A stretch of DNA of 64,000 bases from Methylophaga thalassica MP (GCF_000214595.1 NZ_AFIG01000001.1:1716382-1780381); one strand, 5' to 3'. Positions 9,247 through 18,411 are shown, counted from the stretch's first letter. Notes: generated from the letters alone by a model not told the origin. Numbers and translations: made by a program.

Positions 9247-10137
9247 CTATGAGTTTTTCATGGCGTAAAAATATTCGGTCAACTGCTGTGGTGTGATATC
9301 ACCCTCAACATAAAGCGGTCTGATGCGATAACGCATAAAACAGGCTGAAAGTTGAGAAAAATGATCCTCCATCTGCTGTTGCCAACGCTTCTTAATACTG
9401 GGTCGCATCCACACGCTGTGCCGTTGTCCCGTCTCTGCATCTCGCGTTTCAGCCCAACCTGCGTGAGACGGAAAATGATCAACATCATCATGTCGCCATA
9501 CAATCGGTATCACCGTGTATTGAGATAATTTGCGCAGACTTTGTTCTAACAAACTGAGATCAAAACAGAAATCAGAGGCGAGAAAGATCATGGCCCGTTT
9601 ACTGTTAATCAGATCTGTTGCCTGTGTCAGTCCAGCCGCACCCGCCGCTTTTGGTTTAGCAGCGCCCATCAACCGTTCAGCTGCAAACGTGGGCATACTG
9701 CGTTGCCTGGTGGGCATAATGGTCATGTCCTGACGCCATTCACTATCAAAGGCGGTCATGGCAAAACGATCACCAATACCAATCGCACTATGGGCAATCA
9801 TATGGGCCAACTTAGCCAATCGTTCATGATTAACACTGGATACGGTCATCGATTGACTAATATCTGACATTAACCACAGCGTGACGGAAGCACGTTGCTG
9901 ATAACGTTTTACCAACCAGCGCTGCTGACTCTGCTGTGTGACATCCGCTGCCTGCTGACGCAAGCTGGCACGAATGTCCAGGCGCCGTGGGTCAGGGTAA
10001 TCAAACAAGTCAGCAAACCCAGCAAAACGATCACCACTACCTAATGCTGTGCCGCTGTGAGCACCAGGCACATGGCTGAACACTTTATCTGGAAAACGAT
10101 AAACAAACTCCTGCTGAGGCAGGTTTCTGGTAGCCAT
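9247..10137 (-). CDS. mxaS: MxaS-like DUF58 protein
   Basis: A 296-residue DUF58 (VWA-like) protein without membrane segments. The domain core includes DIRASLRQQAADVTQQSQQR, the VTLWLMSDISQSMT stretch equivalent to a degenerate MIDAS site, and MIFLASDFCFDLSLLEQSL. DUF58 proteins work with MoxR-type ATPases encoded next to them, and here the ATPase gene ends 5 bp upstream of this start. Second gene of the mxa operon. The molecular role of MxaS in methanol oxidation is not settled. Confidence 0.85.
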   Translation of the reverse strand: MATRNLPQQEFVYRFPDKVFSHVPGAHSGTALGSGDRFAGFADLFDYPDPRRLDIRASLRQQAADVTQQSQQRWLVKRYQQRASVTLWLMSDISQSMTVSSVNHERLAKLAHMIAHSAIGIGDRFAMTAFDSEWRQDMTIMPTRQRSMPTFAAERLMGAAKPKAAGAAGLTQATDLINSKRAMIFLASDFCFDLSLLEQSLRKLSQYTVIPIVWRHDDVDHFPSHAGWAETRDAETGQRHSVWMRPSIKKRWQQQMEDHFSQLSACFMRYRIRPLYVEGDITPQQLTEYFYAMKNS

Positions 10138-10142
10138 ACGAC

Positions 10143-11162
10143 TTAAGGTGTCGCAATATGATCGCGGAGTGCTCGAACAAATTGCGGCATAATTTGTTCA
10201 CGTCGACCTTCATATACTGGTGAAAGGAAAACGCGGTGCGTCATCGATGGTAATAAAACAGTATGAATATCATCCGGTAAAACATGATCTCTGCCATCAA
10301 GCCAGGCCGCTACTTTCGCCGCTCTGACCATGGCTGACATACCCCGTACGCTGGCGCCAGCCACCACCAGATCTTCCACGTATATATCAGGCATCTCGAT
10401 ACCTAACTCATGCGGTGTCCAACTGGCATCCCATAATCGCACCACATAATTCTCAATTTCCGGTGATACAAAAATAGCGCGTTGAATATCATGATCCAGT
10501 GCATTTAATTGCTGGTAATCCAGTAGTGGTTCACCAATGGTACTCAATAGCTGATCAACATCATGGAAGGCGGGATCAAAAATAAGCTGGCGACGAATCG
10601 CATCGTCTGTTGGGCGGCTGATATTAATTTCGAATAAGAAACGATCTCTTGCTGCGGCACTGAGTTCAAAGGTTTCTTCTTTTTCAACGGCATTACGATC
10701 AGCAAAAACCACCATATGCGGGAAATGATATTCTTTACCAAAGGCTTCAACACTGCGTTCTGCCATCGCACGCAGTAACAAAGACTGCACCTGAGGACGG
10801 GCACGGTTAATTTCATTAAAGAAAAAGACGGCTGTATCTTCACCGTGATTAATCAGCGGACCAGGATCAATCACGGGTTTGCCATCTGCATTAACCCAGG
10901 CACTATAGAGCAGGTCATTAGGCATCAAGTCCACACTACCCTCGATACGGCCAAAGGCACCGCCCAATGCTTTTGAAAAGGTACGCAGTAAAGTGGTTTT
11001 ACCGACCCCAACACCACCTTCCAGTAACACGTGGCCACGAGCATGTAAGGCAATCAAAATCAGTCGAACTGCTTCTTTTTGACCAACGACTACCTTGTTA
11101 ACAACATCTTCTAATTCCAGCGCATGTTGTCTCGCTGTTTGTAAAAGCTGAGATTCAGCCAT
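10143..11162 (-). CDS. mxaR: MoxR-type AAA ATPase MxaR
   Basis: A 339-residue AAA ATPase of the MoxR family: Walker A GGVGVGKTT near residues 49-57, Walker B-like VFFFNEINRARPQ, a sensor region ELSAAARDRFLFEI, and the C-terminal lid domain. MoxR ATPases act as chaperones that insert cofactors or remodel complexes with their VWA partners, four of which follow here (DUF58, two MxaC-like, MxaL). It is the first gene of the leftward operon, and its promoter must lie in the 305 bp shared with the divergent sensor kinase. MxaFJGI, normally upstream of mxaR, is absent. Confidence 0.9.
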   Translation of the reverse strand: MAESQLLQTARQHALELEDVVNKVVVGQKEAVRLILIALHARGHVLLEGGVGVGKTTLLRTFSKALGGAFGRIEGSVDLMPNDLLYSAWVNADGKPVIDPGPLINHGEDTAVFFFNEINRARPQVQSLLLRAMAERSVEAFGKEYHFPHMVVFADRNAVEKEETFELSAAARDRFLFEINISRPTDDAIRRQLIFDPAFHDVDQLLSTIGEPLLDYQQLNALDHDIQRAIFVSPEIENYVVRLWDASWTPHELGIEMPDIYVEDLVVAGASVRGMSAMVRAAKVAAWLDGRDHVLPDDIHTVLLPSMTHRVFLSPVYEGRREQIMPQFVRALRDHIATP

Positions 11163-11467
11163 TTTCTCTCCCCTTATTGGTTTTTTGTTTTGTTACTTTA
11201 GCAAGTCCATTTACAAAAAGTCATTGTGAATCAAAAATTAATCTATTTAATTTCTCATTCAGACCGCTTCGTTATACATATAAAAACGAATGCGTTTAGA
11301 TACGAACCATGTTCAATCAATGAATGCTATTAGAACTGTATCCTAATCTGTGTTCAGCCGAAATATGCCTAGTATCATCGGGCAAATTTCCCGATGCCTG
11401 AAACAGCACTTTGCAGATGTCAGGATTACTCCTAGACTAGTTCTATCTTTATATTAGTGAAAAACAG
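11163..11467. promoter_or_regulatory. divergent regulatory region between mxaR and mxaYX-like genes
   Basis: 305 bp without a gene between the leftward mxa operon and the rightward two-component genes. It is AT-rich and contains a perfect 7-bp inverted repeat (CATCGGG, 7-base centre, CCCGATG) at 11376-11396, about 70 bp before the kinase start, and a shorter CTAGACTAG palindrome near 11433. Both are candidate binding sites for the adjacent LuxR-type regulator. I could not identify a convincing -35/-10 pair on either strand. Confidence 0.5.
11376..11396. repeat. inverted repeat upstream of mxaYX-like genes
   Basis: CATCGGG at 11376-11382 and its exact complement CCCGATG at 11390-11396 flank a 7-base AT-rich centre. 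The symmetry and the position in a divergent promoter region suggest an operator; there is no T-tract, so a terminator is unlikely. Confidence 0.45.
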
Positions 11468-12832
11468 ATGAATCTACAGCTCCAACTCTTTGTGCGAATT
11501 TTGATTATCGCGATCATCTGTATTATTGGCAGTACCTGGTATGTCTTATATCAAACTAATCAGCAGGCATTGAGTGAGGCCGAGTCGACTGCAACCCGGA
11601 TAGAGCATCAAATCAGACAGCAACTGTTACAAATGTTTCAACGTTATGACTTTTCTCAGTCTTTTCCTGATATTGGTTTGTGGCAAAAAATTGAAAGTGT
11701 GCCCGGTTCATGTACTCAGTTTTTATCACGTACGCAAAGCCGTCAGCGTAGTTTATGCAACGCCACACAAACATCGAATAAAAATTATCCCATTTGGTTC
11801 GGGCATTTTTATGCACAGTTTTTTAACCCCGGTGTGGAAGTGAAACGTTCTGTCAGCTTTAACGCAATAAAGTACGGCACGATACTGGTGACCCTAAATG
11901 TCGATATTGAAACAGCCCGTGCCTGGCATAATTTACAAGCCGCACTCGGTGTTCTGGTAGTGACCATCCTGGCATTATGTTGTCTGGTATTTATCACCAT
12001 CAATCGTATGTTAAAACCGGCAAAAGATATTGTTAGCGGCTTGGAAAAAATGCGGGCCGGTGATTTATCTGTGCGCTTACCAGATTTTGATATCGCTGAG
12101 TGGAAACGCACCAGCCATGCTATCAATGCGTTGGTCAGTACTCAGCAAAATATTCTGGCAGAAAACAAACAGCTGTCTATTAAGATTATGAACACGCAGG
12201 AAGAAGAGCATCGTTATATTTCGCGTGAGTTACATGATGAATTTGGCCAGTGTCTTGCCGGTATCAATGCGGTCACCACATCCGTTTCACAAACAGCAAA
12301 ATCATCCTGTCCAGAATTGGTTGATGAAATACAGTCCATTCGGCACATTACTGCACATATGATGAGTGCACTACGTGATTTGTTAACGCGTTTACGGCCA
12401 GCCGAACTGGATGAACTTGGGCTGGAAACCAGTTTGAAACAACTCATAAAAAGCTGGAATCAACGTAGTTCAGGGAAAACCAACTACGTACTATCACTCA
12501 GTGGCAGCATTAATGACTTACCAGAGACTTTGGCCGTGCATGTTTATAGAATCGTGCAGGAATGCCTGACGAATATTGCCAAACATGCCAGTGCTGAACA
12601 TGCTGACGTTGTCTTGGATATTCAAGATGGCACACTTTTGTCATTGATCATTAAAGATGATGGTATCGCTGATTTAAGTGCCTTTTCCACTAGTAATGGT
12701 CTGGGCTTACTCGGTATCCATGAACGTGTAGCCGCGTTGGGTGGTGATCTCAGCCTGGATACACAAACCAATGGTGGCCTTGTGGTTAGCATTATCTTGC
12801 CTATGAATCCTAAAACGGAAGCCAAACTATGA
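11468..12832 (+). CDS. mxaY: NarX-type sensor histidine kinase, probable MxaY
   Basis: 454 residues: membrane helix at about 9-29, a periplasmic domain of about 130 residues with three cysteines, a second helix (about 155-178), HAMP linker, HisKA_3 dimerisation region with the phosphoacceptor in ISRELHDEFGQCLAGI, and an HATPase with RIVQECLTNIAKHA and the GLGLLGI box. The receiver gene follows with a 4-bp overlap. Divergent location beside mxaR matches MoxYX/MxaYX systems that control methanol oxidation, and this is the basis of the symbol. The signal sensed is unknown. Confidence 0.78.
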   Translation: MNLQLQLFVRILIIAIICIIGSTWYVLYQTNQQALSEAESTATRIEHQIRQQLLQMFQRYDFSQSFPDIGLWQKIESVPGSCTQFLSRTQSRQRSLCNATQTSNKNYPIWFGHFYAQFFNPGVEVKRSVSFNAIKYGTILVTLNVDIETARAWHNLQAALGVLVVTILALCCLVFITINRMLKPAKDIVSGLEKMRAGDLSVRLPDFDIAEWKRTSHAINALVSTQQNILAENKQLSIKIMNTQEEEHRYISRELHDEFGQCLAGINAVTTSVSQTAKSSCPELVDEIQSIRHITAHMMSALRDLLTRLRPAELDELGLETSLKQLIKSWNQRSSGKTNYVLSLSGSINDLPETLAVHVYRIVQECLTNIAKHASAEHADVVLDIQDGTLLSLIIKDDGIADLSAFSTSNGLGLLGIHERVAALGGDLSLDTQTNGGLVVSIILPMNPKTEAKL

Positions 12833-13494
12833 GCAACTCTATCCGAATCATGTTAGTTGACGATCACGCTATCGTCAGGGAAGGCTATCGTGCTCTATTA
12901 CAAAAACAGGCCAATTTTGAAGTGATTGCTGAAGCGTGTGATGGTGCCGAGGCCTATTCTCTGTATAAAGAACATCGTCCTGATGTAGTGGTGATGGATA
13001 TTTCCCTGCCCGGTCAAAGTGGTCTGAAAGCCATTGAACGGATTCGACAGTTTGATAATCAGGCGAAAGTCCTGGTATTTAGCATGCACCAAAATCCCAG
13101 CTTTGCCCTGCAAGCCACTCGAGCTGGTGCGCTAGGTTATATTACTAAAAGCAGTGATCCGGAAGTTTTGATTCGTGCCATCGTGCAGATAAGCAATAAT
13201 AAACATACTTTAAGTGCCGATATCGCTCAGGCGCTGGCAATGGAAAAATTAGGACAAGATCAATCAGCCATTGATGAACTGACCGTTAGAGAGTTTGAAA
13301 TATTACGACTTCTGCTCGAGGCTAAATCGAGTCAGGATATAGCTGACTTATTGAACATCAGCCCAAAAACGGTAGCCAACTCACACTACATCATTAAAAA
13401 GAAATTAGGGGTGAACAGCGATATTGAACTGACTCGCCTCGCCATAAAAATGAACCTCGTCAACCTGCTTGAGCTGGTTGACGAGGCAACGTAA
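12829..13494 (+). CDS. mxaX: LuxR/NarL-type response regulator, probable MxaX (MxaB)
   Basis: 221 residues with an N-terminal receiver (acidic pair in LVDDH, phosphoacceptor Asp in VVVMDISLPG, conserved Lys in YITKSSD) and a C-terminal LuxR HTH (LTVREFEILRLLLEAKSSQDIADLLNISPKTVANSHYIIKKKLGV region). It is translationally coupled to the kinase and is the likely transcription factor for the mxa operon. The nearby inverted repeat at 11376 is a candidate site. The pairing with methanol genes is inferred from position and from known MoxX/MxaB regulators. Confidence 0.8.
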   Translation: MSNSIRIMLVDDHAIVREGYRALLQKQANFEVIAEACDGAEAYSLYKEHRPDVVVMDISLPGQSGLKAIERIRQFDNQAKVLVFSMHQNPSFALQATRAGALGYITKSSDPEVLIRAIVQISNNKHTLSADIAQALAMEKLGQDQSAIDELTVREFEILRLLLEAKSSQDIADLLNISPKTVANSHYIIKKKLGVNSDIELTRLAIKMNLVNLLELVDEAT

Positions 13495-13518
13495 TCAGAT
13501 GGTTATCTAATCGATAAG

Positions 13519-15609
13519 CTATTCACGTGTGTATTGGTAGATAAAAGGTTCACTTCCATCCATGAAATACAGACATTGAAAGCTGTCTTCTTTGATATTG
13601 ATCATTTCACACACCAGTGTTTCTTTAGTCGCTTCCTGCTGCCACTCATCTTGGCAAGAATCACGGTATTGTGGTGCTGAGATATCAGTTAGCGTAAGTG
13701 TTCTGCCATTTTTTTCCCATTGGTAGTTAGATTTGTAAAGATCACAGCTTGCTGCATCATTGCTTTCCTTATAACTACCCGTGCCGTCCTCATTCCATTG
13801 CTCAGCACCATCTGATACCCAGTGACAGGTATCATCCAGATAAGCGGTTTTCCACTGGCCAGTGATATCGATATCGCTTGTTTTCAACTGTGGTTTGTTG
13901 AGGATCATGCTACCGTCAAGGCTCAAACCACGCTGCTCGACTGCAGTTTGATAACTTAATTGCATTTCCGTACCACGCAATGTGTCCAGTGTAGAGTATA
14001 TTTCCATACACCCTTCCATACTGGTTCCTGGCAATGCACTAAAGTCAGTCTTTTCAATAAGCTCAACCAATTTTGTGTAGTTCATGCTTGAACCGAAGCC
14101 TAGCGCATTTGGGCTTAGGTCTTCAGAACTGATTGCTGCGACAGCTTGTTTCCCTTTCTCGCCACTATAAACAACCACATGTGAGCCTTTAATAGCAGCA
14201 TAAACCGGGAAGTCCACGGGTAATGGCAGATCTAAAGTCACCTCACTACCATCATCTGGAATACGGATACTGGCCAATTCAGGCACCATTTGTAATAACG
14301 ATAAAATCCCGGTTGGATTGCTCGTTTCAACACTAAATAAAAAATCGAGTCTCAGAGGAAGCTCACTTTCAGCATCCAGTTCTAAATCAAATAATGATAG
14401 ACCCACGCCTTTGATACCCTGGGCCATCCCAGTAAATGCACCTAAGACCATCGGACTCATTTGTTTAGACTTAAGTTGGGCTTCTTGCAAATCTGGACAA
14501 CTAAAATCAGCGTTGGTAAATGCCGTCCATAACTTGGTAACGCCAGGCGTTAAGTTATCCATATCGAGAGCCAGTCCCAGACTGGTAATCTTATCGCCTG
14601 GATTGCCCACATGATTTGGGATATGTCCTTGTAGACTTTCCAGAACATTGATAACCATCTCATTGTTTATCTCTAATAGAGCATTTACTTTAGCAATGAG
14701 TTGATTACCCTTCACTTCCATATCGTTATAGCCCATCAGTACCCGTGGTGCCTGACTAACCAGTTTTAATGTGTCGGCCTGGCATAGTTGAGCATCTGGA
14801 TCATTTAGTGATTTTTTGGCTAATGGCGTATCAGAAAAATAGCGTTTGAAATCTTGTGAAGCCCTTGAGTTGTCGGCGGTGAACAGGCCTTTTAGTAATT
14901 TTTCAATATCAAACATAAACACCAAATCGTCGGTGTAATCCTGCTGCTCACGAATATCCGCTAAGGTTTCCTCAAAAGAAACAGGTACGGGTTTCTGGGC
15001 GAGACGCTCATCAATGTCTGTTTCCGTATCTTTGGCTGTAATCATGGTCACAATAGCGGAAGAATCAGTTGTGGCTAGAATTAATTGCAGATCATTTTTA
15101 TCAATCACCCAACTTAAAACCGATTGCTGAGCTAAGGTTTTTTCTTGATAATTCATGCCCGCTTTTTCTGAGATGGTTTTAAACAGATTAACGATTTTTT
15201 GTTTATCCGCTATGGGCATATTAATGACAGGGACCAAACCGTGTAAGTAAACCGCATAGTCACCTTCATAAGCTAAACCAAAATAGTCACTAAACGCACC
15301 ATAAGTGCCATCTGTCTTTTCAGTGTAGTCGGTCAATAAAGCGTTTAGAAATTTTGCGGCAGGTGTATCAGCCGTGAGGAGTTCTGACTGAATTTCATTT
15401 AAAGCACGTTTTTCTGATGGAGAAAAACCTAAAATTGGCGAGTCAACAAAAAAATCAGCTAACGACTTGCTCGTCGTCCCACCCATATAAAATGCTGTGT
15501 CATCAGGCACATACTGCACAATCGCTGATGTCGAAGAATGCTGTTGTTTGTATTTCCAAACACCTAATCCAGCAATAATAAGGGCTAACACAAAAAATAC
15601 TTTTTTCAT
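13519..15609 (-). CDS. large membrane-anchored protein of unknown function
   Basis: 696 residues. The N-terminus is a short signal or anchor (KKVFFVLALIIAGLGVWKY), followed by a long domain that resembles DUF3352-type proteins (early motif YVPDDTAFYMGG, repeated alpha/beta segments on proteins reporting 'LGLALDMDNL' type strands) and a distinct C-terminal cysteine-containing module of about 110 residues (from DITGQWKTAYLDDTCHW) that looks lipocalin-like. It probably faces the periplasm. It stands alone: 24 bp from the end of mxaX (convergent) and separated from ahpF by a terminator. I cannot assign a function. Confidence 0.7.
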   Translation of the reverse strand: MKKVFFVLALIIAGLGVWKYKQQHSSTSAIVQYVPDDTAFYMGGTTSKSLADFFVDSPILGFSPSEKRALNEIQSELLTADTPAAKFLNALLTDYTEKTDGTYGAFSDYFGLAYEGDYAVYLHGLVPVINMPIADKQKIVNLFKTISEKAGMNYQEKTLAQQSVLSWVIDKNDLQLILATTDSSAIVTMITAKDTETDIDERLAQKPVPVSFEETLADIREQQDYTDDLVFMFDIEKLLKGLFTADNSRASQDFKRYFSDTPLAKKSLNDPDAQLCQADTLKLVSQAPRVLMGYNDMEVKGNQLIAKVNALLEINNEMVINVLESLQGHIPNHVGNPGDKITSLGLALDMDNLTPGVTKLWTAFTNADFSCPDLQEAQLKSKQMSPMVLGAFTGMAQGIKGVGLSLFDLELDAESELPLRLDFLFSVETSNPTGILSLLQMVPELASIRIPDDGSEVTLDLPLPVDFPVYAAIKGSHVVVYSGEKGKQAVAAISSEDLSPNALGFGSSMNYTKLVELIEKTDFSALPGTSMEGCMEIYSTLDTLRGTEMQLSYQTAVEQRGLSLDGSMILNKPQLKTSDIDITGQWKTAYLDDTCHWVSDGAEQWNEDGTGSYKESNDAASCDLYKSNYQWEKNGRTLTLTDISAPQYRDSCQDEWQQEATKETLVCEMINIKEDSFQCLYFMDGSEPFIYQYTRE

Positions 15610-15701
15610 TACACCTCCCTGTCCTATTCAAAAAAGCTAACATGGTGCAACAAAACAACATCAAACAAAAACCGTTTTTGCAAAAACGTTAAGTACTTTG
15701 C

Positions 15702-15740
15702 AAAAAAAAGCCTGCTGAGATTTATCAGCAGGCTTTTATT
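15702..15740 (-). terminator. Rho-independent terminator after ahpF
   Basis: A 9-bp GC-rich stem (GCCTGCTGA at 15710-15718 with TCAGCAGGC at 15725-15733), 6-base loop, and an 8-base U-tract on the minus strand, just downstream of the ahpF stop. Confidence 0.85.
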
Positions 15741-15763
15741 CTTGAAACAAACAGGATTAAGTC

Positions 15764-17338
15764 CTAGGCTGCTTCACTTTTGTCGTCAAAGTCATTACGA
15801 ATCAGGTAATCGAATGCCCCTAGTGCAGCTCGAGCACCATCCCCCATTGCCATAATGATCTGCTTGTATGGAATGGTCGTCACATCACCTGCGGCAAACA
15901 CGCCGGGTAATGAGGTTTGGCCATGGTTATCAATTTCAATCTCACCAAATTTACTGAGTTCGATAGTGCCTTTTAACCAATCAGTATTCGGTATCAAACC
16001 AATCTGAACAAACACGGCATTTAATTGAACCGTATGTTTCTGCTCAGTGGCTCTATCGATATAAACCAATCCATTCACCTTGCCATCATCACCAGTAATT
16101 TCCGTTGTTTGGGCACCGGTAATAACTTCAACATTATCAAGCGAGAACAACTTTTTCTGTAGCACGGCATCAGCACGTAACTCACCATTAAACTCAAGCA
16201 ATGTCACATGACCAACAATACCCGCCAAATCAATCGCCGCTTCCACACCTGAGTTACCACCACCAATCACAGCAACAGGTTTACCTTTAAACAAAGGACC
16301 ATCGCAGTGTGGGCAATAGGCAACACCATGACCACGGTATTCCTTCTCACCGGGTACGCCCAGTTCACGCCAACGAGCACCTGTCGCTAAGATAACGGCT
16401 TTACTAGACAGTGTCGCTCCACTTTCCAGCTCAACATCAATCATCTTGCCATTCTTTTTCAGACCTTTTGCCCGCTGAAGATTCATCACGTCCACTTCAT
16501 ATTCTTTGACGTGTTCTTCTAAAGCCGCTACTAACTTAGGTCCTTCCGTTTCTTTGACAGAAATGAAGTTCTCAATCGCCATAGTATCCATTACCTGGCC
16601 ACCAAAACGTTCAGCCACGATACCTGTGCGGATCCCTTTACGTGCAGCATAAATAGAGGCTGATGCACCGGCAGGGCCACCACCGACAATCAGTACATCA
16701 AAGTCTTGTTTCGCACTGATTTTTTCTGCCTCGCGTTTAACCGCACCCTTGTCTAATTTGGCAATAATTTCAGGCAGACTCATACGGCCTGAACCAAAAT
16801 TTTCACCATTTAAATAGACAGTAGGCACCGCCATAATTTTTCGCTGATCCACTTCTTCCTGGTATAACGCACCGTCAATCATGGTGTGCGAAATATTTGG
16901 GTTATGAACCGCCATCACATTTAATGCCTGCACCACTTCCGGGCAGTTTTGGCATGAAAGCGAAATATACGTTTCAAAGTGATATTCCCCTTCCAGCCCT
17001 TTAATCTGGTCGATCACTTCCTGATCGAGTTTTGTTGGATGCCCACCGACATGTAGCAGAGCCAACACCAGCGATGTAAATTCGTGGCCCATAGGAATAC
17101 CGGCAAAACGAATTTTTTCCTGTCCATCGGGTTGTTTAATCTGAAACGACGGTTTACGTGAATCGCTATCAGCATCATCAATAAAGCTGATGTCCGCTGA
17201 CATATCGGCGATTTCTTGCAATAGATCGCGCATTTCAGTCGCTTTAGCACTGTCATCTAATGCCGCAATCAATTCGATTGGGCGTTTGATGTTTTGCAGA
17301 TAACCTTTCAGTTGTCCGGCGATATTTGCATCCAACAT
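15764..17338 (-). CDS. ahpF: alkyl hydroperoxide reductase subunit F (NADH:peroxiredoxin reductase)
   Basis: 524 residues, the full AhpF length. The N-terminal double thioredoxin-fold has one CxxC ([14 protein letters not shown]), followed by an FAD site ([21 protein letters not shown]), the catalytic CPHCDGP disulfide, the NADH site ([19 protein letters not shown]) and a C-terminal [13 protein letters not shown] segment. It passes electrons from NADH to AhpC for peroxide reduction in the cytoplasm. It follows ahpC after 74 bp that hold a GC-rich hairpin. Likely OxyR-regulated as elsewhere, although I did not find a clean OxyR site. Confidence 0.96.
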   Translation of the reverse strand: MLDANIAGQLKGYLQNIKRPIELIAALDDSAKATEMRDLLQEIADMSADISFIDDADSDSRKPSFQIKQPDGQEKIRFAGIPMGHEFTSLVLALLHVGGHPTKLDQEVIDQIKGLEGEYHFETYISLSCQNCPEVVQALNVMAVHNPNISHTMIDGALYQEEVDQRKIMAVPTVYLNGENFGSGRMSLPEIIAKLDKGAVKREAEKISAKQDFDVLIVGGGPAGASASIYAARKGIRTGIVAERFGGQVMDTMAIENFISVKETEGPKLVAALEEHVKEYEVDVMNLQRAKGLKKNGKMIDVELESGATLSSKAVILATGARWRELGVPGEKEYRGHGVAYCPHCDGPLFKGKPVAVIGGGNSGVEAAIDLAGIVGHVTLLEFNGELRADAVLQKKLFSLDNVEVITGAQTTEITGDDGKVNGLVYIDRATEQKHTVQLNAVFVQIGLIPNTDWLKGTIELSKFGEIEIDNHGQTSLPGVFAAGDVTTIPYKQIIMAMGDGARAALGAFDYLIRNDFDDKSEAA

Positions 17339-17377
17339 AATAATTTACCTTAATCTATAAGTAGTTTAGTGACGCTG

Positions 17378-17392
17378 CCCGGGCAAAGCCCG
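17378..17392 (-). other. hairpin between ahpC and ahpF
   Basis: A compact all-GC stem (CCGGGC at 17378-17383, loop AAA, GCCCGG at 17387-17392) in the ahpC-ahpF spacer. No U-tract follows, so it is more likely an mRNA-stability or partial attenuation hairpin that lets ahpC exceed ahpF expression. Confidence 0.5.
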
Positions 17393-17412
17393 GACAGGTC
17401 GATATAGCCTGA

Positions 17413-17979
17413 TTAGATTTTGCCAACCAAGTCTAATGATGGAGACAGAGTCTCTTCACCTGGCTGCCAAGAAGCAGGGCAAACTTCGCCATCGTGAGTT
17501 GCAACATATTGTGCAGCTTGTACACGGCGAACTAAGTCTTTGGCATTACGGCCGATACCCAGGTCGTTAATTTCAGCGGCTTTAATAACACCTTCAGGGT
17601 TAACAATGAATGTACCGCGAAGTGCCAGACCTTCTTCTTCAATCATCACTTCAAAGTTACGGCTGATAACACCTGTTGGGTCACCAATCATTGGGAACTT
17701 AATTTTTTTGATGGTTTCTGATGCATCGTGCCATGCTTTGTGAGTGAAGTGTGTGTCAGTTGAAACTGAGTAAACTTCTACACCCATTTCTTGCAGTTGA
17801 GCATAGTGATCAGCAACATCACCTAATTCTGTAGGACAGACGAAAGTGAAGTCAGCTGGGTAAAAAACGAAAACTGACCATTTACCTTTCAGGTCTTCAC
17901 TTGAAACTTCGATGAATTCGCCATTGTGATAAGCATTCGCTTTAAATGGTTTGATTTCTGTATTAATCAGTGTAGACAT
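17413..17979 (-). CDS. ahpC: alkyl hydroperoxide reductase subunit C (2-Cys peroxiredoxin)
   Basis: 188 residues from the ATG at 17979, chosen because AGGAG lies 7-8 bases upstream and the family starts here ([17 protein letters not shown]); the frame is open further upstream to 18027 but that part has no family match. The peroxidatic cysteine is in [16 protein letters not shown] and the resolving cysteine in [13 protein letters not shown]. It reduces H2O2 and organic peroxides and is recharged by AhpF. First gene of ahpCF; methanol oxidation with O2-linked electron transfer makes peroxide defence relevant. Confidence 0.97.
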   Translation of the reverse strand: MSTLINTEIKPFKANAYHNGEFIEVSSEDLKGKWSVFVFYPADFTFVCPTELGDVADHYAQLQEMGVEVYSVSTDTHFTHKAWHDASETIKKIKFPMIGDPTGVISRNFEVMIEEEGLALRGTFIVNPEGVIKAAEINDLGIGRNAKDLVRRVQAAQYVATHDGEVCPASWQPGEETLSPSLDLVGKI

Positions 17980-18086
17980 TATTTGCTCCTTAAATTTTGC
18001 ATTAGTGTCGTAAGTGACAGTTCGCATTGTAGTCGAGGTAGATAAATAGGTACAACGACTTAATTCTATTAGTATGATTGATAAAA

Positions 18087-18102
18087 CCGATTAACCAATC
18101 GG
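18087..18102. repeat. inverted repeat upstream of ahpC
   Basis: CCGATT, four-base centre AACC, AATCGG: a perfect 6-bp inverted repeat about 110 bp upstream of the ahpC start and just past the pqqA terminator. A possible operator; no factor can be named. Confidence 0.35.
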
Positions 18103-18108
18103 AAAAAT

Positions 18109-18147
18109 AAAAAAAGCCCTTGAAGTCAAACTCCAAGGGCTTTTTTA
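18109..18147 (-). terminator. Rho-independent terminator after pqqA
   Basis: Stem of GCCCTTG (18116-18122) with CAAGGGC (18134-18140), flanked by A-rich and T-rich runs on both sides, 17-25 bp after the pqqA stop. The symmetry makes it usable in both directions, but pqqA is the obvious client, giving a very short monocistronic mRNA. Confidence 0.85.
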
Positions 18148-18163
18148 TTATTATTTATCAATC

Positions 18164-18235
18164 TTAACGATTGCAAATATACATAGTAACTTCAAAGCCG
18201 AAACGCATATCTGAGTATTCTGGTTTAGTCCACAT
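18164..18235 (-). CDS. pqqA: PqqA, precursor peptide of pyrroloquinoline quinone
   Basis: A 23-codon gene read directly from the minus strand: ATG at 18235, TAA at 18164-18166, with GAGGA 8 bases before the ATG. The peptide begins MWTKPEYSDMRFGFE and continues VTMY, so the glutamate and tyrosine that PqqE crosslinks to build PQQ fall at residues 15 and 19 with the required three-residue spacing. PQQ is the redox cofactor of periplasmic methanol dehydrogenase, whose maturation genes lie 7 kb away. No pqqB-E is nearby. A terminator follows directly, so it is expressed alone, probably at high level. Confidence 0.95.
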   Translation of the reverse strand: MWTKPEYSDMRFGFEVTMYICNR

Positions 18236-18258
18236 AATCAATTCCTCTTTTTAGGGTG

Positions 18259-18281
18259 CGTTGTTTCTAGGGGTAACAACG
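18259..18281. repeat. inverted repeat upstream of pqqA
   Basis: CGTTGTT at 18259-18265 and AACAACG at 18275-18281 form a perfect 7-bp inverted repeat, centred about 35 bp upstream of the pqqA start. It could be an operator or a 5'-UTR hairpin controlling pqqA. Confidence 0.45.
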
Positions 18282-18411
18282 TGAGTACATAATAGTAAAC
18301 CGCCTAAAAAGTCACATCAGCGTATTGCTTGATTCAACTCAGGATTATGCTTATCAAACGATAAAGCAGCTAAGGCTGACACGCTGCTCTCTGCAGAATA
18401 TGGCTCAATAA

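Noticed and set aside
4821-11162. Interpretation of the VWA/MoxR genes as a bat (aerotolerance) operon
   Set aside because: The order with a 280-residue MxaA-type protein and a small TPR-like protein between two VWA genes fits mxaRSACKL, and pqqA is nearby. It stays the main alternative.
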